In this document: piece after piece, positions 28,601 through 36,044 of the stretch
Numbering within the stretch: position 1 is the first letter of the stretch
How the letters are laid out: every line of letters begins with the position of its first letter
Assembly: GCA_050246735.1 (NCBI GenBank)
Contig: JBFWVM010000015.1
Location: 1 to 64,000 of the forward strand
Origin: Taklimakanibacter sp050246735
GTDB taxonomy: Bacteria > Pseudomonadota > Alphaproteobacteria > Rhizobiales > Aestuariivirgaceae
Direction: 5' to 3'
Length of the DNA: 64,000 nt
Program-made: the position numbers and the translations under genes
Notes under the pieces: model-generated
Databases searched by the model: none
Seen by the model: only the letters and a program-made list of their open reading frames with translations
What the model was told of the DNA's origin: nothing

Positions 28601-30909
28601 GCGACCTCACCGTCACCGGGGACAATGCCAGCGCCATCCTGGTCGAAGCGCATGGCGGCGATGCCGCGGGCGGTCTCGGCGGAGCGAGCGGCGGCTTCAT
28701 CACCGCTGGTCTCGGCGGCAACGGCGGACGGGGCGGCGCCGGAGGCCCGGCCGATGGAGATGGCGGCACCGGCGGCGCCGGCGGCGACAATGGCGATGCG
28801 ATCGTCGCCGCGTGGGGAAATGGCGGCAACGGCACTGGCGGCAACGCCCAGGCCGTGGTGTCCAACGAAGGCGCCATCGTCGCCACCGGCGCCAACGCTC
28901 ATGGCATCAACGTCACGACGTTCGCCGGCGAAGGTTCCGCCGGTGGATGGTCCGGCGGAGGCATCACCATCAGCATTTCCAGTGTCGGCGGCGCCGGCGG
29001 CGCCGGCGGACCTGCGGCCGGCACGGGAACCTCGCAAGGGGGCGAGAACGGCACGGGCGGGCAGGTGGTGAACCCGGCAGAGGCGAGCCTCGGTACCGGC
29101 ACTCCGGGCGGCGGCTCGATCCTGGTGACCAATTCAGGCGCGATCGATGTCACGGGGGCAGGCGTGCTGGCGACGGCCAATGGCGACAACAGCACGATCA
29201 GGATCGAGAATTCCGGCGACGTGACCGGCGGCTCTGCCGGCCTGTCGCTCTCCACGACGAGCCTCGTCAACAGCAGCATCGACGTCGTCAATTCGGGGCT
29301 GCTGACAGCGACGTCGCTGCTCGCCATCGACGCCAGCGGTGCCGCGACCGGGGTGCTCAATCGCGGCACGGTACTGGGCTTCGTCGATCTCACCGACCAG
29401 GGCGACAGGTTCGACAACGAGGCGGGCGGCGTCTTCGAGGCGCGCGAGACCTCGCAATTCGGCGCCGGCGAGGACGTCTTCAACAATGAAGGCACGGTGC
29501 GGGCGACGGCCGCTTATGCCGCCATCGACGGTCTCGAGCACTTCAACAATCCGGGGCTGGTGTCGCTGGTCGACGGCGTGGCGGACGATCTTCTCGTCAT
29601 GGGCCCGGACACGCAATATGCCGGCGCCGGCGGCTGGCTTGCGGTGGACGCGTTCCTCGGCCCTGCGGGGGAGGGCAAGTCGGACCAGCTCACCATTGAT
29701 GGCAATGTCACCGGCACGACGCGCGTGAGCGTCAATGTGGTGGGCTCGAGCGGCACCAACAGCGACGGCATCCCGGTGATCACCGTCGCCGGGACGACGG
29801 CGGAAGAGGACTTCGATCTCGAGGGCGGCGTGCTCAATGCCGGCTTCTTCGCCTGGGACCTGAGGCTCGACGGCAACACGCATGAGCTCTACACATCGGG
29901 GCTGGGTGCTGGCTCGTATGAGTTCGCCGCCGGCATCACCGGCGCCCAGGACATCTGGTACCAGACGGCGGGCACGCTCTTGCAGAGACAGGCGGATCTG
30001 CGCGCGCTCCTCTCCGGAACGGCGGTGACGCCGGTCGCCGACTTCTCCGAGCCGGTCGAGCCACAGCCTCTCGCCAGCGTGACGCCCGGCCTGTGGCTCA
30101 AGGGCGTCGGCGCCTGGCTCGATCGCGACGCGCAAGAGGACGGCCTCGATCTCGACCGCGACCAGGAGATCTACGGGATCTTCGGCGGCTTCGACTTCGG
30201 CACGGATAATCTGGCGGGCCGGGGCGACGTGCTGATGTTCGGGCTGCTCGCCGGCTATATCCATTCCGACCTCGACTTCGACGCGACCGGCACGCGATGG
30301 CGCTATGAGGGACCGTCGGTCGGCGCCTATGCGACCTATCTGAACCGGGCCTTCCATGCCGATCTCCTGGTCAAGGCGGACTTCCTCGACGTCGACATCG
30401 ACGCCGGCGCCATCGCGCCCGGCGAAGACGATGCCGACACCGACGTCTTCAACATCGGCGGCCGGCTGGATGCCGGCTACAAGATCGGCATGGGCGCAGG
30501 GATGTTCATCGAGCCGCAGGCGACCTTGGCGGTGCTGAACACGGAGGTGGACGACATCGGCGACATCTTCGGCGGGGCGGTCGCGTTCGACGACGAGACG
30601 AGCGTCAGGGGCAGGCTCGGCCTCAGGCTCGGCCATGAGCAGGTCACCGCAAGCCAGGTGGTCTATTCGGCAGACGTGACGGGGAGCGTGTGGCAGGAGT
30701 TCATGGGCGACAACGACGCGACGATCTTCGCGCCCGACATGCCGGCGGCCGGCGTGTCGGACGATCCGGGCGAGACCTTCGGGGACGTGTCGGTGGGCTT
30801 CAGCATGGCGGCGCCTGAAGGCTGGTCGGGCTTCGCGCGCGCCGACTGGACGTTCAACGAGGACTTCGACGCGCTCTCCGCCAACGCCGGAGTGAGATAC
30901 AGCTGGTAG
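25675..30909 (+). CDS. Large glycine-rich autotransporter (AT3)
   Basis: This 1744-aa protein resembles AT1 in design. The ATG at 25675 follows ACGGGGGA. The signal peptide has a core ALASSLLLASASPL with a likely cut after LLAQ. The passenger has about eleven units with beta segments such as ISIDAGGDILEDIAIAAGG, later VTVANSGNITTSGNAAIKV, separated by Gly-Gly-X linkers. The units are irregular, with no clear higher-order block. From about 29100 it shares the non-repetitive passenger end with AT1 (VLATANGDNSTI, GTVLGFVDLTDQGD, EHFNNPG). From 29626 it is almost identical at DNA level to AT2. The TIGR03032 copy 2 starts 68 bp downstream, so the two genes are probably co-transcribed. Confidence 0.92.
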   Translation: MGRLSSATYRQRASLLSFTALASSLLLASASPLLAQTADEFGEIGSSGGDVIIVNEDPIEVVDPSPGSLAISSGGGAGEADNGEAGESVSGGTGGPGVPGTPGGIGAPGGIGEPGGAGGPAGNAGGFGGAGGTGGIGSGGASGTVTVTDTADLLNELAISSGGGDGTGGAGGGGGSGTGGTVQPGSAGGAGGNANGSIGGATGGPGGGGGQGGNANGSGGAGGAGGEGLGGMSGQISIDAGGDILEDIAIAAGGGAGTGGAGGAGGEGAGSESASGGVGGSGGNSFTDGHDTGGVGGAGGMAGSADGSGGAGGAGGDGMGGMSGPIGIDASGNILGDIAITAGGGEGTGGAGGVGGAGTGGEGAIGGVGGAGGRILGDIGFFDMESLNRGGMGGTGGQGGNANGTGAAGGTGGAGMGGANGSVTISSTGDILVVALAAGGGAGNGGAGGDGGAGTGAAGGAGGTGGAGGAIGNVLDGSGNEGGTGGTGGRGGSATGAGGIGGTGGSGSGGDVAGATITAAGSMDAVALAMAGGEGSGGAGGAGGIGAGDTGGTGGMGGAGGDAGDIDSGLANAGGLGGTGGQGGAADGTGGAGGDGGAGTGGSVGPLTVDAGGGIVSNLEIDLSGGDGIGGAGGEGGAGMGGSGGAGGAGGHGGTIGELGQTAIANNGGGGGAGGQGGDADGRGGRGGDGGQGIGGRVDQVTITIAGETTGIVVIDATGGDGQGGTGGAGGLGSGRTGGAGGAGGIGGTFGGGTGSGTGGGTGGTGGQGGTADAEGGAGGAGGQGVGGAVTVDIDNSSNVTTSQIAISVDAIGGDGTGGAGGQGGAATGGSGGAGGAGGTGGVGTTSTPFYPGGAGGAGGAGGDASGGGGGIGGAGLGGNAAVTVANSGNITTSGNAAIKVIAEGGDATGGDGGLGGDAVASDGGAGGAGGAGGAASQTGGVGGAGGAGGDAASGSGGNGGDATGGDAAVNVANKGDLTVTGDNASAILVEAHGGDAAGGLGGASGGFITAGLGGNGGRGGAGGPADGDGGTGGAGGDNGDAIVAAWGNGGNGTGGNAQAVVSNEGAIVATGANAHGINVTTFAGEGSAGGWSGGGITISISSVGGAGGAGGPAAGTGTSQGGENGTGGQVVNPAEASLGTGTPGGGSILVTNSGAIDVTGAGVLATANGDNSTIRIENSGDVTGGSAGLSLSTTSLVNSSIDVVNSGLLTATSLLAIDASGAATGVLNRGTVLGFVDLTDQGDRFDNEAGGVFEARETSQFGAGEDVFNNEGTVRATAAYAAIDGLEHFNNPGLVSLVDGVADDLLVMGPDTQYAGAGGWLAVDAFLGPAGEGKSDQLTIDGNVTGTTRVSVNVVGSSGTNSDGIPVITVAGTTAEEDFDLEGGVLNAGFFAWDLRLDGNTHELYTSGLGAGSYEFAAGITGAQDIWYQTAGTLLQRQADLRALLSGTAVTPVADFSEPVEPQPLASVTPGLWLKGVGAWLDRDAQEDGLDLDRDQEIYGIFGGFDFGTDNLAGRGDVLMFGLLAGYIHSDLDFDATGTRWRYEGPSVGAYATYLNRAFHADLLVKADFLDVDIDAGAIAPGEDDADTDVFNIGGRLDAGYKIGMGAGMFIEPQATLAVLNTEVDDIGDIFGGAVAFDDETSVRGRLGLRLGHEQVTASQVVYSADVTGSVWQEFMGDNDATIFAPDMPAAGVSDDPGETFGDVSVGFSMAAPEGWSGFARADWTFNEDFDALSANAGVRYSW
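29626..30909 (+). repeat. Homogenised C-terminal block, copy in AT3
   Basis: This is the partner of 24211-25494. The offset is a constant 5415 bp with no insertion or deletion over 1284 bp. The upstream passenger parts of AT2 and AT3 are unrelated in detail, so the identity is confined to the barrel-coding end. Confidence 0.88.
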
Positions 30910-30977
30910 GTTGATCGGGACCCGCCGCCGCTGTAGTCCTTGCTCGTTCAGACAGCCTTGCGACAGGTGACGGTCCC

Positions 30978-32114
30978 TTGCAGCAGCCCTCCCCAGTTCC
31001 TCCCGAGCCGAGCGATCCGGCGCAGGACAAGGCGGCGGCTTCCGCGGCGCAGGCGAAGACGACCTATTCGATGTCGGGGGGTTTCCCGCGCCTCCTCGCC
31101 CGCCTCGATCTCTCGGTCGGCTTCACCTCCTATCAGTCCGGCAAGCTCTATCTGCTGGGCCGCAACCTCCGCAAGGGCGGACTGATGGTGGACGAGCGGC
31201 TGTTTCCCAAGGCCATGGGACTGGCCGCGGAGGGCCGCACGCTGGTGCTCGCCACATTGTTCCAGATCCAGCGCTTCGAGAACGTCCTCGAGAAGGGCCA
31301 GGCGATCAACCACCTGCAGGATGCCTGCTTCGTGCCGCGCGTCACCTATACGACGGGCGTGCTCGACGCGCATGAGGTCGGCCTCATGGAAGACGGGCGG
31401 ATCGTCTTCGTCAACACCGCCTATAACTGCCTCGCCGTCCCATCCGAACGGCACAGCTTCACCGCCCTGTGGATGCCGCCCTTCATCTCGGGCCTGGTCG
31501 AGGAGGACCGCTGCCATCTCAACGGCGTCGCGATGGCGCAAGGCCGCCCGCGCTACGTGACGGCGGTGTCGCGCTCGGACACGATCGACGGCTGGCGCGA
31601 CCGGCGCGCCAATGGCGGCATCGTCATCGACGTCGAGACGGGAGAGACCGTCTGCTCGGGACTGTCCATGCCGCATTCGCCGCGCGTGGCGAACGGGCAG
31701 CTCTGGGTGCTCAATTCGGGGACGGGCGAGCTCGGCGAGGTCGACCGCGCCTCCGGCGTCTTCCGCCCGCGCGCCTTCTGCCCGGGCTTCGTGCGGGGCC
31801 TCGCCATCCACGGCCGGCATGCCTTTGTCGGCCTGTCGAAGCCGCGCTACAAGCGCTTCGAGGGCCTGGCGCTCGACGACCGGCTGAAGGCCGCCGATTC
31901 CGAGCCCTGGTGCGGCGTGCAGGTGATCGATCTCGACAGCGGCACCTGCATCGAATGGTTCCGTATCGACGGCGCGGTGGCCGAGATCTTCGACGTCACG
32001 GTGCTGCCCGGCGTCGCCTGCCCCATGTCGCTGGGCTTCGCCTCGAACGAGATCAAGACGCTGATCACCTATGAAGGCCTGAAGCCGCAGACGAAGCCCG
32101 CCGCGTCCGGCTGA
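30978..32114 (+). CDS. TIGR03032-family protein, copy 2
   Basis: This 378-aa protein is nearly identical to copy 1 (4964-6112) over the core, from GGFPRLLARLDLSVGFTSYQ to FASNEIKTLITYEGLKP. It differs mainly in the N-terminal Pro/Ala-rich tail and in scattered conservative changes. The start is TTG at 30978, aligning with the GTG start of copy 1 (both begin MQQP). It lies 68 bp after AT3, which supports co-expression with an autotransporter. No signal peptide is visible, so it probably acts in the cytoplasm. The function is unknown. Confidence 0.88.
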   Translation: MQQPSPVPPEPSDPAQDKAAASAAQAKTTYSMSGGFPRLLARLDLSVGFTSYQSGKLYLLGRNLRKGGLMVDERLFPKAMGLAAEGRTLVLATLFQIQRFENVLEKGQAINHLQDACFVPRVTYTTGVLDAHEVGLMEDGRIVFVNTAYNCLAVPSERHSFTALWMPPFISGLVEEDRCHLNGVAMAQGRPRYVTAVSRSDTIDGWRDRRANGGIVIDVETGETVCSGLSMPHSPRVANGQLWVLNSGTGELGEVDRASGVFRPRAFCPGFVRGLAIHGRHAFVGLSKPRYKRFEGLALDDRLKAADSEPWCGVQVIDLDSGTCIEWFRIDGAVAEIFDVTVLPGVACPMSLGFASNEIKTLITYEGLKPQTKPAASG

Positions 32115-32133
32115 GCCACGCGGGTTCGTCCGC

Positions 32134-32155
32134 TGCGCGCCCTTGCCGGCGCGCA
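32134..32155. terminator. Perfect hairpin between convergent genes
   Basis: TGCGCGCC and GGCGCGCA form an 8-bp perfect stem with a CTTGCC loop between the TIGR03032 copy 2 stop and the gfa stop. No T-run follows on either strand, so it is not a classical intrinsic terminator. It may still end or stabilise both messages. Confidence 0.4.
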
Positions 32156-32168
32156 AGGAGATCCGGCA

Positions 32169-32741
32169 TCAATCCTTGAGGACGCCCGTCTGCCTGGCGA
32201 CATGCGTCGCGATGGCGTCCATGAGCGGCGGGGAAAGACAGTCATAGGGCTCGAGGCCGACGTCCCTGAGCCGCGCCCGGATCGCCGGCATGTCGCCGGG
32301 CTTGGCGCCCGATTCGATGACCGAGGAGACGAAGGCCGCAAATTCCGGCGGCGACCAGCCGCTGTCCTTCGACAGCTCGGTGTGGACGAAGTCCAGTCCG
32401 TGGAAAGGATGTTTCGTATTCTCGATACGGCCATACATGTGGACGCCACAGTCGCGGCAGGCGTGTCTCTGGATGGTGGCGTTGGAATCGACGACCTTGA
32501 GCTTGCTCTCGTTAGCCGTCACCTTGACCTTGTCGCGCGGCACGACGGCAACGACCGAGAACAAGGCGCCGGCGGGCTTCCAGCACTTCGTGCAGCCGCA
32601 GGCATGATTGTGGGCGGTCTGCGCGCCGATGGCGACCGTGACCGGATTCGACGCGCATTTGCACTGAAGCGTGCCGCCCGCAAAATCCTTTGCCGCGGGC
32701 TTGATGCCGCCGTCCACCGCCGGATGAATGGATACCGCCAT
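32169..32741 (-). CDS. gfa: S-(hydroxymethyl)glutathione synthase
   Basis: This 190-aa Gfa family enzyme speeds condensation of formaldehyde with glutathione, the entry step of glutathione-dependent formaldehyde oxidation. Zinc-binding cysteines are in CKCASNP, CGCTKCWKPAGALFS and RHACRDCGVHMYGR, as in the family. The ATG at 32741 is chosen because GGAGG lies just upstream on the minus strand; the longer frame from 32798 adds 19 non-family residues. It is divergent from fghA across about 286 bp that contain no other gene I can see. The same pathway and the neighbouring pqq genes suggest formaldehyde from PQQ-dependent alcohol oxidation. Confidence 0.92.
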   Translation of the reverse strand: MAVSIHPAVDGGIKPAAKDFAGGTLQCKCASNPVTVAIGAQTAHNHACGCTKCWKPAGALFSVVAVVPRDKVKVTANESKLKVVDSNATIQRHACRDCGVHMYGRIENTKHPFHGLDFVHTELSKDSGWSPPEFAAFVSSVIESGAKPGDMPAIRARLRDVGLEPYDCLSPPLMDAIATHVARQTGVLKD

Positions 32742-33027
32742 GTTGAAATCCTCCCAGGTCAGAGCGCAGAGTATTTTCGATGAAGCTCTTGCAGCCACCG
32801 CGACAATAGGAGGCCGGCATTTGCATGTAAATACCCGCGTCGACGGCTCGATTGCCGCATGATGAGGAGAATGTTACTGTTCGCGGGCGAGCGGCCGTCA
32901 TATGGCGAAGCGCTGTGAAACGAGTATCCAGATGACCCCTGGCGCCGAAACCGCCGCCGCATAGCGGAAAGCCCGATCCGGCCCTGCGCACCTTCCAGCA
33001 AAGCGAACCTTCGCCGAAGAGGAATTC

Positions 33028-33879
33028 ATGACTGTCGAGACACGTTCAACCGCAAGAAGCCATGGCGGAGTCCAGGGCGTCTATACGCACGCAAGCGGCC
33101 TGTGCCGGTGTCCGATGACCTTCGCGGTGTTCGTCCCCGAGCACGGCGCCGGCGAAAAGCTGCCGGTGCTGTGGTATCTCTCGGGCCTGACATGCACCCA
33201 CGCCAATGTGATGGAGAAGGGCGAATACCGAAGGGCGGCTTCGGAGCACGGCGTGATCGTCGTCTGTCCGGACACCAGCCCGCGCGGCGAGGGCGTGCCC
33301 GACGCGGCGGAGAACTGGAAGCTCGGATGGGGCGCCGGCTTCTACGTGGACGCGACGGAGGCGCCGTGGTCGACGCATTACCGGATGTACAGCTACATCC
33401 GCGACGAGCTTCCGGCCGTCGTCGAATCAAACTTTCCGGCGGATATGTCGCGGCAATCGATCTTCGGTCATTCCATGGGCGGACATGGCGCGCTGGTGAG
33501 CGCGCTGCGCAATCCCGGCCGCTATCGAAGCTGCTCGGCTTTCGCTCCGATCGTGCATCCGATGACGGCCGACTGGTCGCGTCCGGCCTTCGCGGCGTAT
33601 CTGGGCGACGATCAGCCGCGCTGGCGCCAATACGATGCCGTGGCGCTCATCGAGGACGGCGCGCGGCTGCCGGACCTCCTCGTGGACCAGGGCACCGCGG
33701 ACCAGTTCCTGGCCGACGGGCTCCGGCCCGAGCTTCTGCGCGATGCCTGCGCCAGAGCGGGCATGCCCCTGACGCTCAGACTGCGCGACGGATACGATCA
33801 TTCCTATTATTTCATATCGACGTTCATGCCCGATCATGTCGCCTGGCACGCCCGGAGGCTCCGCGACGGAGAACGGTGA
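33028..33879 (+). CDS. fghA: S-formylglutathione hydrolase
   Basis: This 283-aa alpha/beta hydrolase of the esterase D family releases formate and glutathione from S-formylglutathione. The nucleophile is S149 in GHSMGGHGAL. The acid is probably in LLVDQGTADQFL and the histidine in GYDHSYYF. Other family signatures are LSGLTCTHANVMEKG and DTSPRGEGVPDA. The ATG at 33028 has GAGGAA a few bases upstream. It is followed by 145 bp without a gene and then pqqA. The formaldehyde dehydrogenase step (adhI/flhA) is not in this window. Confidence 0.93.
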   Translation: MTVETRSTARSHGGVQGVYTHASGLCRCPMTFAVFVPEHGAGEKLPVLWYLSGLTCTHANVMEKGEYRRAASEHGVIVVCPDTSPRGEGVPDAAENWKLGWGAGFYVDATEAPWSTHYRMYSYIRDELPAVVESNFPADMSRQSIFGHSMGGHGALVSALRNPGRYRSCSAFAPIVHPMTADWSRPAFAAYLGDDQPRWRQYDAVALIEDGARLPDLLVDQGTADQFLADGLRPELLRDACARAGMPLTLRLRDGYDHSYYFISTFMPDHVAWHARRLRDGER

Positions 33880-34024
33880 GGGAGGGCGCTGGCGGCCTGC
33901 ATCGAGCCTCCCGGTATCATCAGCTCGATGTGTTTTCTGCGACGCAATGCCCACTGCCGGATTGCCGATGCCGGAGCGCCTCCCCATATGGTGCAGAGGA
34001 CGGCCGAAAGTGATGGAGGACACC

Positions 34025-34102
34025 ATGAAATGGGTGAAACCGACGATCGAAGAAATATGTGTCGGCCTTGAGATCAACGACTATTTTCCGGCCGAGCTCT
34101 GA
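34025..34102 (+). CDS. pqqA: PQQ precursor peptide PqqA (25 aa)
   Basis: The peptide MKWVKPTIEEICVGLEINDY followed by FPAEL is a canonical PqqA. E16 and Y20 in the E-I-N-D-Y spacing are the residues that PqqE crosslinks to start PQQ synthesis. The ATG at 34025 follows GGAGGA with a short spacer; an in-frame ATG at 34013 would add four residues. It stands 36 bp before pqqB and is the first gene of the pqqABCDE operon. Confidence 0.95.
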   Translation: MKWVKPTIEEICVGLEINDYFPAEL

Positions 34103-34138
34103 TCCGCGGCCGCAAGGGCGCGGCCGGCCCATCGGGTG

Positions 34139-35026
34139 ATGCGCATCATCGTTCTCGGTTCTGCGGCGGGAGGAGGCTTTCCGCAGTGGAACTGCAGGTG
34201 CGGGGTCTGCGCCCTCTACTGGCAGGGCGATCCAAGGGTTCGGGCGCGCACGCAGTCTTCGATTGCCGTAACGGCAAACAAAGAGAAATGGCTGTTGCTG
34301 GACTGCTCGCCTGACGTGCGGGCGCAGATCATGCGGACGCCAGCTCTCCATCCCCCGAAAGCGGGACGCGGGTCCACGATCGAAGGGGTTTTCCTCACCA
34401 ATGGTGATATCGATCATACCGCCGGCCTGCTCAGCTTGCGGGAGGATCAAGCTTTCGTGATCCATGGAACCGCGAGCGTGCTTGCGGAGATAGCCCGGAA
34501 CCGGATGTTTGCCGTGGTCAGTGAAGCCGCCGTGCCGCGAAAGACCGTCGAACTCGACAGACCCGTGACCATGGCCGGCGGGCTGGTGATCGAGCCGTTC
34601 GCCGTGCCGGGCAAGGCGCCGCTCTATTGCGAATCCGGCGATGCGGGCGGCGAGTGGACCATAGGCCTGCGGATCGGGACGGGAGCGCGGCATTTCTACT
34701 ACGTGCCGGGATGCGCCGACATAGATGCCACGCTCCGCGCCCGCCTGAAGGACGCGCCGCTGGTTCTGTTCGACGGCACGCTCTGGCGCGACGACGAGAT
34801 GATCCGTCAGGGCATCGGCCACAAGACCGGCCGGCGCATGGGCCATGTGTCCATGGCCGGAACCGACGGCGCGATCGCCCGGCTCGGCGATCTCGGCATC
34901 CGGCGCAGGATCTTCATCCACATCAACAACAGCAATCCGGTTCTCGTCGACGGCTCGCCCGAGCGGCGCGAAGCCGAGGCCGCCGGCTGGGAGATCGCCC
35001 ATGACGGCATGGTGATCGAGCCGTGA
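34139..35026 (+). CDS. pqqB: PQQ biosynthesis protein PqqB
   Basis: This 295-aa metallo-beta-lactamase-fold protein is required for PQQ biosynthesis. The N-terminus IIVLGSAAGGGFPQWNC and the cysteine-rich CRCGVCALYW that follows are typical of PqqB. The metal site is in TNGDIDHTAGL. A GTG codon at 34136 lies directly before the ATG at 34139; the ATG is preferred. Its TGA overlaps the GTG start of pqqC, indicating coupled translation. Confidence 0.95.
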   Translation: MRIIVLGSAAGGGFPQWNCRCGVCALYWQGDPRVRARTQSSIAVTANKEKWLLLDCSPDVRAQIMRTPALHPPKAGRGSTIEGVFLTNGDIDHTAGLLSLREDQAFVIHGTASVLAEIARNRMFAVVSEAAVPRKTVELDRPVTMAGGLVIEPFAVPGKAPLYCESGDAGGEWTIGLRIGTGARHFYYVPGCADIDATLRARLKDAPLVLFDGTLWRDDEMIRQGIGHKTGRRMGHVSMAGTDGAIARLGDLGIRRRIFIHINNSNPVLVDGSPERREAEAAGWEIAHDGMVIEP

Positions 35027-35760
35027 CCGGGCTGGCGAGCCCGGGCGAATTCGAGGAGCGTCTGCGCGCGACGGGCGAGCAGCGCTATCACCACTGGCAC
35101 CCGTTCCATCAGCGGCTGCATTCGGGAAAGCTCGAGCGCGGCCAGCTCCAGGCCTGGGCGCTCAACCGCTACTACTATCAGAGCATGATCCCCGTGAAGG
35201 ACGCCGCGATCCTGGCGAGAATGGGCGAGCGGGACTTGCGGCGCGTCTGGCGCCGGCGCATCGTCGACCACGACGGAGGGACCCGCGACGAGGGCGGCAT
35301 CGCCCGCTGGCTCGCGCTCACCGACGGCCTGGGACTCGATCGCAGCTATGTCGTCTCGACCCGCGGCATCCTCCCGGCAACCCGCTTCGCGGTCGAAGCC
35401 TATGTCCAGTTCGTCCGCGAGCGAAGCCTGCTCGAGGCGATCGCCTCGTCGCTCACCGAGCTGTTCGCCCCCGCCCTCATCGCCGAGCGCATGAGCGGAA
35501 TGCTCGCGAGCTACGATTTCATCTCCCCGGGGACGCTCGCCTATTTCGACAAGCGGCTGAGCCAGGCCCCGCGCGACGCGGAGTTCGCCCTCGACTACGT
35601 GAAGTCCCACGCGCGCCGGCCCGACCAGCAGGACGCCGTTCTCGCCGCCCTGACGTTCAAGTGCGACGTGCTGTGGGCGCAACTCGACGCGCTCCATCAT
35701 GCCTATGTCGAGCCGGGCCACGTTCCGCCGGGCGCCTTCAGGCCGGAGACCTCGCCATGA
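35023..35760 (+). CDS. pqqC: Pyrroloquinoline-quinone synthase PqqC
   Basis: This 245-aa oxidase catalyses the final ring closure and oxidation to PQQ. It shows the helical-bundle family features: YHHWHPFHQRLHSGKL near the N-terminus, NRYYYQSMIPVKDAAILA, and RIVDHDGG. The start is GTG at 35023 inside the pqqB stop. Its own stop overlaps the pqqD start (ATGA). Confidence 0.95.
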   Translation: MTGLASPGEFEERLRATGEQRYHHWHPFHQRLHSGKLERGQLQAWALNRYYYQSMIPVKDAAILARMGERDLRRVWRRRIVDHDGGTRDEGGIARWLALTDGLGLDRSYVVSTRGILPATRFAVEAYVQFVRERSLLEAIASSLTELFAPALIAERMSGMLASYDFISPGTLAYFDKRLSQAPRDAEFALDYVKSHARRPDQQDAVLAALTFKCDVLWAQLDALHHAYVEPGHVPPGAFRPETSP

Positions 35761-36044
35761 CCGGACCAGCCGTGATTTCCGGCGCCGCCGTTCCGCGCCT
35801 CCCGCGCGGGGTGCGGCTGCGCTATGACCAGGTCCGCGCGCAATGGATGCTGCTCGCACCCGAGCGGATCTTCAAGCCGGACGGCGTCGCGCTCGAGATC
35901 CTCAGACGCTGCGACGGCGGAACGACGCTCGATGCGATCATCGACGATCTCGCGCGTGCCTTCAGTGCCGAGCGGGACGAGGTGGAGCGCGACGTGCGCG
36001 CGTTCCTGGACGGGCTCGCGGCGAAGCGGATCGTCGAGCTGTGA
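35757..36044 (+). CDS. pqqD: PQQ peptide chaperone PqqD
   Basis: This 95-aa RRE-fold protein binds PqqA and presents it to PqqE. The recognisable core is PRGVRLRYDQVRAQWMLLAP followed by a G-A-L-EIL-type helix and IIDDLA. The start is the ATG of the ATGA overlap with pqqC. The stop overlaps the GTG start of pqqE. In some relatives PqqD is fused to PqqC; here it is separate. Confidence 0.93.
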   Translation: MTGPAVISGAAVPRLPRGVRLRYDQVRAQWMLLAPERIFKPDGVALEILRRCDGGTTLDAIIDDLARAFSAERDEVERDVRAFLDGLAAKRIVEL

